Shown here piece after piece: positions 33,547 through 46,000 of a DNA stretch of 64,000 nt. The notes beneath the pieces were generated by a model. The model was not told the origin of the DNA. It saw nothing but the letters and a program-made list of their open reading frames with translations, and made no database searches. Source of the DNA: Dactylonectria macrodidyma (Eukaryota; Ascomycota; Sordariomycetes; Hypocreales; Nectriaceae); assembly GCA_020744425.1 (NCBI GenBank), contig JAGMUV010000021.1:744001-808000 (forward strand). The letters run 5' to 3'. The stretch's first letter is position 1. Every line of letters begins with the position of its first letter. Made by a program: the position numbers and the translations under genes.

Positions 33547-36500
33547 ATGTCTGAATCACATGATCCTTTTTTCCTACCCACTCCACCACAGACACAGCTG
33601 CCTAGCCAGCAGCAGCAGACGAGAACAGGACCGCAAAGTGATGAGAGTCGAGCCATACGGGAAGCAGCGCGGCAGCGGCTGGAAGAGCAAAGGCGACGCG
33701 AGCGGGAGCCGATAAGAGATCAGCGAGAGACGGCTAGACGGCTGCAGAAAGAAGAGCGCCGCCGCCAACGAGTGGAGAAACGAGCGGAGACGATCTGGCA
33801 GCGGGAAGAAGAACGCCGCCGCCAACAAGAAGAGAGGATGCGACAGCAGGAACTAGAAAGAGAACGCGACCCACAAGCTGAAGAAAAAAGACAGTGGCTG
33901 GAGAGACACCGTCGGCGTCAAGAGGAGGAGGCTCGACGTCGAGAGGAGCTGGCGTCGCACACGAGCAATCGCCGTCGTCGGGCTAGGGAGGCGAGACAGG
34001 AGCTAGATTCATCAACCCCAGAGTATGAATCCTTCTTTGGGCACTCGAGGCCTCTCAAGGGCACGAAGACTGACGATAACTAGGAGACGTCGTCGACCGA
34101 GGCAGGGTGGGCCTTCTGGCACCATCCCGGCCAAACAGGCAACTCTTCCCGACCTGATGTCTATGGAGATGATTATGCAACAAAAGGAAGCTCTGAGCAG
34201 GCTGATGCAAGCCGTAGAGCAGTGCTTCCAAGAGAAGCAAGCGGCCTCGAATCGCCGTGATTGGTGCAACCCTGTGCCTGCACAGCGTAAGATCGACACA
34301 GTCCAGTTCTTTCTAAAAGCCTTCCACGATGAAAGCAGCATGGAGATAGCAGTATGCTCAGTTTGCTATCTACAGAAGAAGCCACGGGACCTAGACCATG
34401 CCGACTGGAAAAGGGCATTGCCTGACGAGATTCGTTTAGCAATGACCAACTTACTGGCGTGTAAGAGATGCTTCCCGGAAGGAGATGGCGAGACCGTAGT
34501 GCCGATATGCTTTTCCTGTCGAGCGGCTTTCGACCGAGGCAAGGTCCCGGATGCATGCATGGGGAGCACGATGCTCATCGGCTGCGAGCATCGGTATCCA
34601 GAAGAGCTGAAAGACCTTACCCCTCTCGAGGAGAAGCTCATCTCTCTCAATGCGGCATACGGGTTCATCACTAAGTTTAACATCCAACGTGGCCAACTGA
34701 CCGGTCCAACATATCGGAAGCACGTCTCAGGGCATATCACGGTATTCCCCAACGATGTGGAGTCTTTGGCTGCCACGATCCTGCCGCACCCACTTGTATC
34801 GACATTGGAGCAGGTGCATGTGATTTGGACCGGCTTAGAGCGGCCTACGCCTCGAGATGTCAGTAAACTGCTCAGCGTTCGACCCGGCGCCATCCGCACA
34901 GCGTTACAGTGGCTGCAAGCAAACAACCCTCTTTATGTCAACATCGTGATCAACGAAGAGGAGATGGAAAGTTGGGATTTTGAAGACAGCAGCAACGTGC
35001 CAACGCAAGCCTACCAACGCATGGTGAGGGAAGAAGAGACTGCAGAAGAGCTTATACGGACAGCACAGATCGTGCCTCCAACTGATCGAGGGCAGGACGC
35101 TCCTGGTCAAGCATCATCAGTCGAGGACATTGCGATAGAGCTAGCAGAGAGGTCTAAGTGTAACTATAACCCTGGACAATCTGAGCCTGTGCCGCATGGC
35201 CTACAACAAACCCTTAGCTTGGAGGAGGCAACAGCTGAGGAAACGTCGGAGCGGGTGTTTGAGCTACGCTCCTCAGCGATGTTCCCGATCGACGAGCAGG
35301 CTGCCTTCGCAGAGAAAGACAAGCTAGAGTTCATCAGTCTGGCGCTTCAAGCAGAGCGCCAGTTCGACGATAGGTACGAAGGCGGTGCAGGCGAGGCTCC
35401 GTCGATGCAGGTTCATGGCTCCTCCGGGCGTCCGTTCATCCGAGTATCACATGGTCGCGAGTTCGCCGACGGCTTTTCCCCAGACTATTTCCCAAAAACC
35501 TTCCCTAGTTGCTTCCCTTATGGCCGCGGCGGACCACGAGTGGCGGACCGGAACGAGGCGGAAGACCCAGCGAATCCCCTGCTACGAGATATGACCCTGG
35601 AGTCTTGGGCCAAAGTCGTTCTGCAGCGGCACGGCGGGCATTGCGCCCAACACCCCGCCTTCTCCTTCCTTGTCTTCAACATGATGGTAAGGTCCCGGAA
35701 CCGGTGGATTGCTCAGGGCCGCCTGAAGCGGTCGGCGTTTCGGCGTGTCGAGGGAATACACCAGAGGTTGACACCCGAGCGCTTGCGCCAAGCACAAAAG
35801 GAGATGTTCGAGACGGGAAAGACCACAGACGGGGACGTTATCGCACTTATGAAAGAACTCTCGCTCTACGGTAGCCGACATCCTTTATCAAACGAGAGCC
35901 GCCTATCTATGCGGAAGAAGATCTGGTCGATGATAGTGGCATTCAGCCTCACAGCCATCTGGTTTACCCTAAACCCTAATGATATTAACAACCCGGTGAA
36001 GCTGAAGCTCGCGGCGCATAGAGGACGGGATGATGAGGCCGCTAGAGCGTTGCTTCGTGCTCTACGCACATCGCTGCAGGTGACAACCCTCTCGGTCCAC
36101 GACCCTCTCAGCTCAACGCTCTTCTTCTTCCGCGAGATCTCTCTTTTTTTCGAGCATTACGTTCGTGTCGGACAACCGTCTGTTTACGGGAATGTGAGCC
36201 ATTACTATGCGACCGTCGAGACCAACGACCGCGGGGCTCTCCACCTACACGGCCTACTATGGTTAGATGGCAACCTGGCCCTATCGGATCTCGTTCGTGA
36301 CATGGCCGATCCTAATGAGGGAGAATACCGGTCGAAGGTCAAGACCTTCGTGGACGATATATTTACTGCGACCCTGAACGAGGCCCTGGCGAAGGAGGCG
36401 GTAGAGTCCGGCAAGAGGACTACTGTGGTCGAGCCTGAGCTGATGCACGACGCGGAGTGGTTATCGGGGAGGTTTGAGCGCGAGGCCAACTTTATTGCAT

Positions 36501-39500
36501 CTCGCTGCCAGGTCCACCACCATACTGCTACGTGTGTCAAGTACTCTATTAAGGAAGTTTTGAAGGCGGGCCTGGCAAAGTGTAAAACGCAGCTGTGCCG
36601 TTTCCGGGCTCCTTGGAGACTTGTGCCGGAGACTGGCTTCACAGACGACGGCCTGCTCGAAGTGAAGAGAGATCATAACATGGTCAATCAGTATAACCAG
36701 AGCATGGCCATAGGGTTGCGGCACAACCATGATATATCAATGATTCTCACGCGGAAAAAAGGGCTGGCGCTCATACACTATATCTGCAACTACGCTACGA
36801 AGCTCAACGCTCCTATGTGGAAGCGACTCGCCCTTGCCGCAGAGCTATTGGACCTGGCCCAACAGCAGCAAGGGGGACCAGGCAATCCAGGTACCACGTC
36901 GACGTTAGCGATGGGAGATGAGACCAAATCGTTCTTACTACGCGTCGCAAACCGCATTTTCACGAGCAGAGAGCTCTCGCAACCCGAGGTGCTTGGCTAT
37001 CTGCTCGGCTTCGGGACTGACTTCACAAACGTTCCTGCTTGGACCTGGGTGCATCTCAATTCTTTGTACTGGGCCTGCGCCAAACAGTGGCCGGGTCTAC
37101 AGGAAGCGCTGCTGAAACTTGGTCGAGATCCGCAACCCGACAACATCTATTTTCAAACAGACGGCTTCAAGCTGCCCTACTTAGAAGCTTACAAACACCG
37201 CGGCCCAATTCTCCAAGACCTTTGCTTCTACGACTATATGTCCCTTGTGGTCTTGGAGAAGGAACGGTCCCACTGGAGAGGCATGACACCGATTCCTTTT
37301 CCACCAACGGCAACAGTCTGTAAAGGCTGGGTCCAACGCCTCCGAACTCTCGGCAAAACGGCGGTGCCTGTGTTTGATGGTCGTCTTACGGACGAGTTCG
37401 ATGAACAAGATGAAATCTTCGTAAAGAAGTAGGTATTAAGGCTCTATCATGTGAAGGAAAGTGCTTACGGAGTATTAATAGGAACGCAGTTTTGCATCTT
37501 GTCCTGTTTGTCCCTTGGGAAAGGTTTCAAGGCGAGCCAGCGGATGATATACCTGGACTTTGGCGAAGGTTCCAGGCAAGGCTAAGCGACCGAGTTCGCT
37601 CTTATGTCCGTAACATCGCTTTATTACGCGTTTCTGCAGAAGACGCTCGGGCTGACCGTAAGCTTCAAGGTCTGGACCAAGACTTTGAAGAGATCGTGGA
37701 TGCGCACGCCTTTGGCGATCAAATGTGGGAGGAGGACGGCGCCAGGGCGGATGACGAGAACATCGACTCAGAAGAGTATTATAACGCCTTTCTGGGTGTC
37801 CTGTCCGCAGTCCGGGGGAGCGAGATCAAGGACATGCCTGTCAGTTCGGCGCTGAGATGCTTGCATGAAGAGGTGAGGGCAATCGATCTGGGAGAGGATG
37901 AAAACACCGCCGCCCAGCGGGGCCGACAGTTCTACACGATGCTACAAGACATTCAAGATTCACCTTTCCGGGGCACGGGCCTCCTCACCCGGGAGGAAAT
38001 CGATGCGATATTGAAGGTCCAGAAGAAAGAAGACACCAGCGTCACGGCAAATATCCAGGGCAGGGAGAGTAATGCGTCTTCCGCGCACGCTGATGAGCCC
38101 CATGAAAGGCCGGATGTCCCACGGCGGCCCGCTCAGGCGGAAGAAACACCAGCGATCGGAGTTGGCCCGGGGGGCCAGATGCGTCTCGAAGTCGGCCCTT
38201 ATATGTCACATGTCGACATCGCTCTAGGTCTAGCGAGGCGGTGGACCTTGAACAAGCTACAGTCGATGGCGGTGCTGCTACCGGCAGTCTTCCTCGACGA
38301 GCGCGGCACTCGGCTCCAGGAAGAGGAGGGCAAGCAGCACCTCCAATACGTCGGCGGTGAAGGGGGCACGGGAAAGTCTCGCGTTATACACGCTATCAAG
38401 GACATGTTCCGGTTGAAAGGCGGCCTTCACACACTGCTCCTGACAGGCGCAAGCGGAAACGCGGCTGCACTCATTGGCGGAGTGACCCTCCACTCGGCGT
38501 CCAACATCGGATTCGAAGACAAGACAGAGACTAGGAGGAATATATCAGAAGAAGAAAAGCTACGTTGGAAGAGCAAGACTATGTTGATCGTCGACGAGAT
38601 CAGCCAGGTGGGCGGCCTCACTCTAGCATCTGTAGACAGCCGCTTGAGGCTATATAGAGACGACGCGCATCGCCCTTTTGGTGGGATCCCAATCGTCATC
38701 TTCTTTGGCGACTTCTTCCAGTTTGAGCCGGTCAGACAGACCAGCCTCCTCTTACCAGAGCCTAGAGAACACAGCAGACAGAGACCGGAGAGCTTGGCAA
38801 AGCATATAGCAGCACACAAACTGTTCCTCCAGTTTACAACCGTCGTCATGCTTCGCGAACAGGTCCGCACCGCAGGGTGTGCAAGGTTGCGTGGCTTCCT
38901 CCGGCGTCTCCGCAATGGGCAGCAGACCGAGCTGGACTTCCAACGGCTGTGTCATCGCCTATATAACCAAGCATCCCAGCCCTCTTTCGCCAATGGGCTG
39001 CGGGCGATCACACCTCTGAACCAAGATAGGTGGGACCTGAACATGGCAGCCATCATACAGTGGGCTCGCGCCCAGGGCAAGCATATCTCGATCTTCGTGG
39101 CCAAGCACGACACTGAAGCGGGAAAGCGGTTGCGTGTAGAAGAGCTATGTGACGTGCTCCGGTACGGAGACGACTCACAACTCCCAACCCCCGGGTTGTT
39201 CTTCTATGCGCAAGGGATGCCTGTAGTAGTGACCCGGAATCAGCTTACTGGGTTGAAGCTGGTCAACGGGGCGCCCTTCAAGGCGGTCGACATCTTTCCT
39301 GACCTCGCCTGCGGCACCATTGCCCTCGCTAGCGACGTGACGCTCCACCTGGGCCCCCCGGCAGCCTGTTCTCCTCCAGTCAGACGATATCGCAGACCTC
39401 GCGGTACCCGGGCTTCCGAAGGGTACGCTCCTCATCAAGAGCAAAACAGTAGTTATCCCCGACTCTATGCGAGGGAAGAATCCTGGCTCGAGAAGCAAGC

Positions 39501-39955
39501 CAGGCTTTCGGTTAGTCACCCATAGAACAGGACCCCTATGCACCGCCGCCTTCGCTATGACGGACCAGAAAAGCCAGGGTAAGCAGTTCTCAGACGTCCT
39601 TCTTAACCTCAAAGGCGTTCACGGCAGCAGTACAGCGACAAGGCCTAGTTTTATGAGCTTATACGTACAGCTTTCGAGGGCGGAGAGGTGGGAGGGGCTG
39701 TATCTCTTCCGAAGACCAGCACGAGGCGATTTTATCGAACCGAAGAACGTATTAGATGGACAAATGAGGGACGGCGTTTACAAGCTGGAGAGGCTAGGGG
39801 ACGAGACAAGGCAGCGGTTCGAGCGTGACCATAGACAGGAGAGCTGGTTTCAGGATTGGGATGCAATAACAGAGTCTACCTCGGTAACCGAAGTCGACGA
39901 GGAAGACGACACTTCTCTCTGGTACGATTCTGAGGATGCTGAGGCCAAGTCATAG
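33547..39955 (+). pseudogene. Helitron B Rep/Pif1 helicase, single +1 frameshift near C-terminus
   Basis: Exons 33547-34022, 34084-37428 and 37482 onward. The 61-bp intron has donor GTATGA and branch CTGAC; the 53-bp intron has donor GTAGGT. Domain order matches copy C: Arg/Glu/Gln coiled coil, Cys-rich/DUF6570-like region, Helitron-like N domain, HUH motif HLHG, YICNYATK and Pif1 helicase (GGEGGTGKS, LIVDEISQVGG, GDFFQFEP). Near 39366 B reads GGCAGCCTGTTC where C reads GGCAGCTGTTC. The extra C shifts the frame, and translation stops at 39525 after 1954 codons. The lost tail holds the final helicase motifs (TDQKSQGKQF, SLYVQLSRAERWEGLYL), which persist undamaged in the next frame to 39955. 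There are no other breaks and no RIP-like stops. The TAG at 34081-34083 is the intron acceptor, not a nonsense codon. Confidence 0.88.
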
Positions 39956-40441
39956 CATGCACCTTAGCAGTTACATTCATAAGCTGTAAGACAGCAATAT
40001 CCCAGGCCCGTCTCCTTCTCTCGCACCCACTAAAAAGCAACCGTATAAGCCGGCGCTGACAGTAAAAAGTGACAGTAAAAATAAATAAATAACACCGTAA
40101 AATCGACGAAGACTTGGCAAAATGGTCCGTGCTTTCTGTGTGTCTGGCAAAAGGTCAGCCTGAGGAACAGGAGGGACCGGTCCGGCAAGCGGCCCGCCAA
40201 AGGAAGCCTGGAGGAACTGTGCTGGCGTGATGAAGCTGGTGAAGAAGGGTATCAGTAAGATGGTGGATTTAAAGTGTTACGATGACCTAGGTGGAGACCG
40301 GGCGGTCACCCGTGGCAGAACCCTAGGCCCCACTTTTAACGGGAAATGTCAAATCTGTTGCGCATGACTTTAGCGGATCGGAGCACCTAGGCGCAGGGTG
40401 GTCACGTGAGACTAGGTGGTCTTTTGGGACTGAATCGGGGA
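39956..40441. other. Helitron B 3' non-coding region
   Basis: It corresponds to the tails of A and C but is shorter. About 90 bp after CTTCTCTC, present in A and C, are missing here. It contains one unit of the 117-bp repeat and the conserved stretch leading to the terminal hairpin. Confidence 0.7.
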
Positions 40442-40468
40442 GGGCTCGCCGAGCCCTTGCTAGGCTAG
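40442..40468 (+). other. Helitron 3' terminal hairpin and CTAG (unit B)
   Basis: Identical to the hairpin at 31169: GGGCTCGCCGAGCCC (40442-40456), an 8-base spacer, then CTAG at 40465-40468. The following bases ACTG continue as at the A/B junction until a small insertion interrupts. Confidence 0.75.
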
Positions 40469-40483
40469 ACTGAATTAAGACGC

Positions 40484-40679
40484 TGTTGTTATTGTTGTTG
40501 TTATTGATTAATTACCGTCGTGAAGACATCTAGATGTCCACAGAATCCCTTTTGGGCAAGACGACGTCCTAGGCTGGAGTCTACAGCTAAAAGAACCTAG
40601 GTACAGGGTAGCTAGCTTCGGCCAGAGCCGACAACTTAGCTGAGACCGACCCGTGGCTCGGACCCGCAGTCCGGGTCAC
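40484..40679 (-). mobile_element. SINE-like insertion with target-site duplication
   Basis: About 196 bp present at the B/C junction and absent from the otherwise equal A/B junction. It is flanked by the imperfect direct repeat CTGAATTAAGACGC (40470-40483) and CTGTATTAAGAAGC (40680-40693); the empty site in A/B is CTGTATTAAGAAGC at 31197-31210. In minus orientation it begins with a GC-rich head and ends in a tail of CAA/TAA triplets (seen on plus as TGTTGTTATTGTTGTTG). Size, simple-repeat tail and a 14-bp duplication fit a SINE mobilised by a LINE. A tRNA-like box pair was not established. Confidence 0.65.
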
Positions 40680-40972
40680 CTGTATTAAGAAGCCAGGAAT
40701 AGCTATACCTCCCTGATCTTAAGGGGCGGGAGCTTAAGGAGAAGCTATATAATACACACACACGTTATAGGGCCATTATTGTGGTCACCTATACTATTTA
40801 ACAAACCCCTCTAATTCAGTCAAGAACTATTGTGTTAGGCAGGAGGACAAGAGAGACACCACCACCCGAAGTCACGGATGCCATAGGGTAGGCAGGATGC
40901 GTAGTAGAGCGAGGATGGACAAGACTTGCAAAACAAAACAGGAAGGTTATGTTTTTAGTCGATACTAGCAAT

Positions 40973-42435
40973 CTAGTCATATAACTGTGCCCTCCTTTTT
41001 CCTGCTGTAGTTCTCTTGCTTCGGATTGGCTCAGGAGTGCTTTGTTGCTTCCTCTTACGTGTCGGAGTAGGGGAAGTAGGACCGAGTTGGTCATCTAATA
41101 TTTCCTCAGTATCTGAACCACCATCCGTACGATCGCTATCTGAATCGCTAGTTAGCTCAAGGAAGAGGCTTAGAAGGGACAAGACATACCCGAACTTGGA
41201 ATTGAAAGCACTGGATTAACGTTAATTGTGGTTGGAGTTAGTGGTGTATGTTTTTCTCTAGGGCAGGCTGGCGGTTTGGTCGCCTCGCGATCTGAGTGCT
41301 TTGATAGCAGTGTCGGGGAATTAGCTTTCTTTTGTAGAGACTGCTTTTGACCGCGGATTGGAGACGAGAATGGGTTTCTGCTCGTAACGCCCCCAGGGCC
41401 AGCTGGTCGTGGCGGCGTAGGCAACTCATTGACAGGATTCGACGATGTGGGCATGGATGCATTATGTGTAGACAGGGCACTCTGCCGAACGAATTCCCAA
41501 TCGTCGGGGAGAATTACCAAGATCCTAACGGTGGAATCAACGACTTGAGGGCCTTGGATAAGCTCGCGGTTAAGGACCCCCAAGACGCGACCGCTGCATA
41601 CAATCCATGACCCTTTGGGAAAGGGGTTCACAGCCTGTCGCATCCACCCGAGTAGAGAACTCCATGGTTGTTGCTCTATGGGGAAGAGGAGGAGGACGTG
41701 GCATATGTGTACGCCTTTGTGAGGAGGGCGGTCGTTCTCTGGCACTAAGTAAGAACCCAGCTTTATGAATACCGAAGTCTTGCTCAGCGGCTCTGGCCAG
41801 ACATCCTCCTTGATATGGAAAGTGTCTAGATCGACAGGACCGGCAAGGGATACATGTGCTGAAGAGCTTGGCCAGGGGGCACCTTCGTCGCTACCACCGA
41901 GGAGTCGAGGGACAATACTATGGGATTGTAAGCATTAATGACCTGTACGAGTAGGATATAAGAAGACGTACGGAGTCAGGCCGCCATCGCGCGGCAGTGC
42001 TAGCGCAACCTGCACAGATTGAGTTTCTTCTGTCTCCCATCCATCTAAACTTACGCCATAGAAGGTAAGTTTGTTTGGAAGAAGTCGGGCGACTATGGTG
42101 AACCATTTCCCCTCCCAGTCCTCCTCCAAGGTCGCTGTTTTTGCTCCGGGGTTGAACATGGAGAGTAGTAAAGGAAGCCCCGAGGTCTCGTCATCTTCAG
42201 GACTGAGGAGGCGCGGATAAAGGTCGAGAATGAACGCAGGCTGGATAAAGGGCAGGAAGGTCCCAGCCTTGAAGTTCCCTGCATTCGTATAGCGTGAGCC
42301 AGCTGGGAGGATTTCGCACTGGGCTAGGTCAGAGTGGTAGGTGATGGTGAGATCTGCACCGATCGCTCCCTGCCCACGCTTATTCGGCAGCGGAGGTATC
42401 GGGTAAATGATAGAGGTCGAGGAAGAAGAATCCAT
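40973..42435 (-). CDS. Helitron companion gene, unit C (unknown function)
   Basis: The orthologous copy of 31490-32949, 452 residues. Exons are 42435-41972, 41917-41190 and 41139-40973. Intron lengths (54 and 50 bp), splice sites and phases are identical to unit B, and one Gly codon is added in exon 2. Amino-acid changes are scattered and mostly conservative (for example MDSSSSTSIIYPIPPL against MASSSSNSVFYPIPPL), and no stop or frameshift has appeared in either copy. Two independently diverging copies with intact splicing argue for a real, used gene. Function is unknown; a nuclear DNA- or chromatin-binding role is inferred only from the acidic/basic C-terminus and the location inside a Helitron. 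Confidence 0.75.
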
Positions 42436-43032
42436 GTTGATCGTAATAGAATCACGCGCAGTATTGTAAGTGAAATGAGTTCAGGAGAGCCAAGGGCAAA
42501 GGAGAAGAGAATATTTAGTCTTCCTCAGTAGGAAATGTTAGCTTGCTATGTAGATAAATCCTGCTTTTAGTAATGTTTTAACCCTAACGTCGATGTAGTA
42601 TATTGTTACTGTATCTTATTTTAGAAGGAAGAAACAATAGTTAATGCCTGAGGCATTAGAGACTAATAGTTCAGCTAGATGTGAATAGCATCGTGGCTGA
42701 AATAGTATGATAGCTGAAAAGGAAAAAGCAAATAATTCCTCGTATCCTAATGACAGCTCCGTCTTCTAGCGGCAACTGCTATAGATAGTAGCGATTGCTA
42801 TAGATAGCTGTGACAGTTTTTCTTATGTAAAACATTAATAGAAGTTCAGCGACTGGTATTGCTTTTAACAGTGATCTGTCGTTATACTCCTTTAGACCTC
42901 CTCATATATTTCTCCTTTCTAGAGAAAAAGTTCATTTTAAGGAACGTATAGAGTCCTGATATAGAACTCACCGACGTAATTTGTCGCTATACGCCAATAT
43001 ATTTAAATAGGAGCCTCAATGAGTACTTCAGC
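42436..43032. promoter_or_regulatory. Divergent promoter region, unit C
   Basis: 597 bp between two diverging ATGs, closely matching unit B. It keeps the TATATTTAAATAG element about 35 bp before the helicase ATG and the paired CTATAGATAG motifs. Confidence 0.55.
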
Positions 43033-46000
43033 ATGTCTGAATCACATGATCCTTTTTTCCTACCCACTCCACCACAGACACAGCTGCCTAGCCAGCAGCA
43101 GCAGACGAGAACAGGACCGCAAAGTGATGAGAGTCGGGCCATACGGGAAGCAGCGCGGCAGCGGCTGGAAGAGCAAAGGCGACGCGAGCGGGAGCCGATA
43201 AGAGATCAGCGAGAGACGGCTAGACGGCTGCAGAAAGAAGAGCGCCGCCGCCAACGAGTGGAGAAACGAGCGGAGACGATCCGGCAGCGGGAAGAAGAAC
43301 GCCGCCGTCAACAAGAGGAGAGGATGCGACAGCAGGAACTAGAAAGAGAACGCGACCCACAAGCTGAAGAAAAAAGACAGTGGCTGGAGAGACACCGTCG
43401 GCGTCAAGAGGAGGAGGCTCGACGTCGAGAGGAGCTGGCGTCGCACACGAGCAATCGCCGTCGTCGGGCTAGGGAGGCGAGACAGGAGCTAGATTCACCA
43501 AACCCGGAGTATGAATCCTTCTTGGGGCATCCGAGGTCTCTTAAGCGTGCGAAGTCTGACAATAACCAGGAGACGTCGTCGGCCAAGGCAAGATGGACCT
43601 TCTGGCTCCATCCCGGTCCAACAGCCAGTTCCTCCTGACCTGATGTCCATGGAGATGATTATGCGGCAAAAGGAAGCTCTAGGCAGGCTGATGCAAGCAG
43701 TAGAGCAGTCCTTCCAGGAGAAGCAAGCAGCCTCGAATCGCCGCGACTTGTGCAACCCTGTGCCTGCAAATCGTAAGATCGACACTGTTCAGTCCTTTCT
43801 AAAAGCCTTCCACGATGAAGGCAGTATGGAGATAGCAGTATGCTCGGTTTGCTATCTACAGAAGAAGCCACGGGACCTAGACCATGCCGATTGGAAAAGG
43901 GCGTTGCCTGACGAGATTCGTTCAGCGATGACTAACTTACTGGTGTGTAAGAGATGCTTCCCAGAGGGAGACGGCGAGATCGCAGTGCCGATATGCTTCA
44001 CCTGTCGAGCGGCTTTCGATCGAGGCAGGGTCCCGGATGCATGCATGGGGAGCACGATGCTCATCGGCTGCGAGCATCGGTATCCAGAGGAGCTGAAAGA
44101 CGTTACCCCTCTCGAGGAGAAGTTGATCTCTCTCAATGCGGCATACGGGTTCATCACCAAGTTTAACATCCAACGTGGCCAGCTGACCGGCCCGACATAT
44201 CGGAAGCACGTCTCAGGTCATATCACAGTATTCCCCAATGACGTGGAGTCTTTGGCTGCCACGATCCTGCCGCACCCACTTGTGTCGACACTGGAGCAGG
44301 TGCATGTGATTTGGACCGGCTTAGAGCGACCCACCCCTCGAGACGTGAGCAAACTGCTCAGCGTTCGACCTGGTGCCATCCGCACAGCTTTACAGTGGCT
44401 GCGAGAAAATAACCCCCTGTATGTCGACATCGTGATCAACGAAGAGGAGATGGAAAGTTGGGCCTTCGAAGACAGCAGCGACGTACCAACACAAGCCTAC
44501 CAACGCATGGTGAGGGAAGAAGAGACTGCAGAAGAGCTTATACGGACAGCACAGATCGTGCCTCCAACTGATCGAGGGCAGGACCCTCCTGGTCAAGCGT
44601 CATCGGTCGAGGACATTGCGATAGAGCTAGCAGAAAGGTCGAAGTGTAACCCTGGACAATCTGAGCGTGCGCCGCATAGCGTACAACAACCCCTTAGCTT
44701 GGAGGAGGCGACGGCCGAGGAAACATCAGAGCGAGTGTTTGAGCTACGCTCCTCGGCGATGTTCCCGATTGACGAGCAGGCTACCTTTGCAGAGAAAGAC
44801 AAGCTAGATTTTATCAGCCTGGCGCTTCAGGCAGAGCGCCAGTTCGACGATAGCTACGAAGCTAGTGCAGGCGAGGCCCCGTCGATGGAGGTTCATGGCT
44901 CCTCAGGTCGTCCGTTCATCCGAGTATCACATGGTCGGGAGTTCGCAGACGGCTTTTCCCCAGACTATTTCCCAAAGACCTTCCCTAGTTGCTTCCCTTA
45001 TGGCCGCGGCGGACCACGAGTGGCAGACCGGAATGAGGCGGGAGATCCAGCGAATCCCCTGATACGAGATATGACCCTGGAGTCTTGGGCCAAAGTCGTT
45101 CTGCAGCGGCACGGAGGGCATTGTGCCCAACATCCTGCCTTCTCCTTCCTTGTATTCAATATGATAGTAAGGTCTCAGAACCGGTGGGTTGCCCAGGGCC
45201 GCCTGAAGCGGTCGGCTTTCCGGCGAGTCGAGGGAATACACCAGAAGCTGACGCCTGAGCGCTTGCGCGAAGCGCAAAAGGAGATGTTTGAGACGGGAAA
45301 GACCACAGACGGGGACGTTATCGCACTTATGAAGGAACTCTCGCTCTACGGTAGCCGGCATCCTTTATCAAACGAGAGCCGTCTATCTATGCGGAAGAAG
45401 ATCTGGTCGATGATAGTGGCATTCGGCCTCACAGCCATCTGGTTTACCCTAAATCCCAATGACATCAACAACCCGGTGAAGCTGAAGCTCGCGGCACATA
45501 GGGGACGGGATGATGAGGCCGCTAGAGCGTTGCTTCGTGCTCTAAGCACATCGCTGCAGGTGACAACCCTCTCGATCCACGACCCTCTCAGCTCAACGCT
45601 CTTCTTCTTCCGCGAGATCTCTCTTTTTTTCGAGCATTACGTTCGCGTCGGACGACCGTCTGTTTACGGGAACGTGAGCCATTATTATGCGACGGTCGAG
45701 ACCAACGACCGCGGAGCTCTCCACCTACACGGTCTACTATGGTTGGATGCCAACCTGGCACTATCGGATCTCGTTCGTGACATGGCCGATCCTAATGAGG
45801 GAGAATACCGGTCGAAGGTGAAGACCTTCGTGGACGATATATTTACTGCGACCCTGAACGAGGCCCTGGCGAAGGAGGCGGTAGAGTACGGCAAGAAGAC
45901 TACTGTGGTCGAGCCTGAGCTGATGCATGACGCCGAGTGGTTATCGGGGAGGTTTGAGCGCGAGGCCAACTTTATCGCATCTCGCTGCCAGGTCCACCAC

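Larger units (their letters stand above)
31196..40468 (+). mobile_element. Helitron unit B (9273 bp)
   Basis: A complete unit from just after the copy A terminus to its own hairpin and CTAG (40442-40468). Contents: a minus-strand companion gene (32949-31490), a 597-bp divergent spacer, the plus-strand Rep/helicase gene (33547-39955, frameshifted) and a 3' region. Corresponding points in units B and C are 9.48-9.49 kb apart. The exact 5' terminus is not proven; the usual 5' TC is not obvious at 31196, as can be the case in non-canonical fungal Helitrons. Confidence 0.8.

Noticed and set aside
34081..34083. In-frame TAG in Helitron B where copy C has CAG, at first read as a nonsense mutation
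   Set aside because: Frame analysis places it as the AG acceptor of a 61-bp intron (34023-34083). CAG and TAG are both valid acceptors and the downstream frame matches only after splicing.
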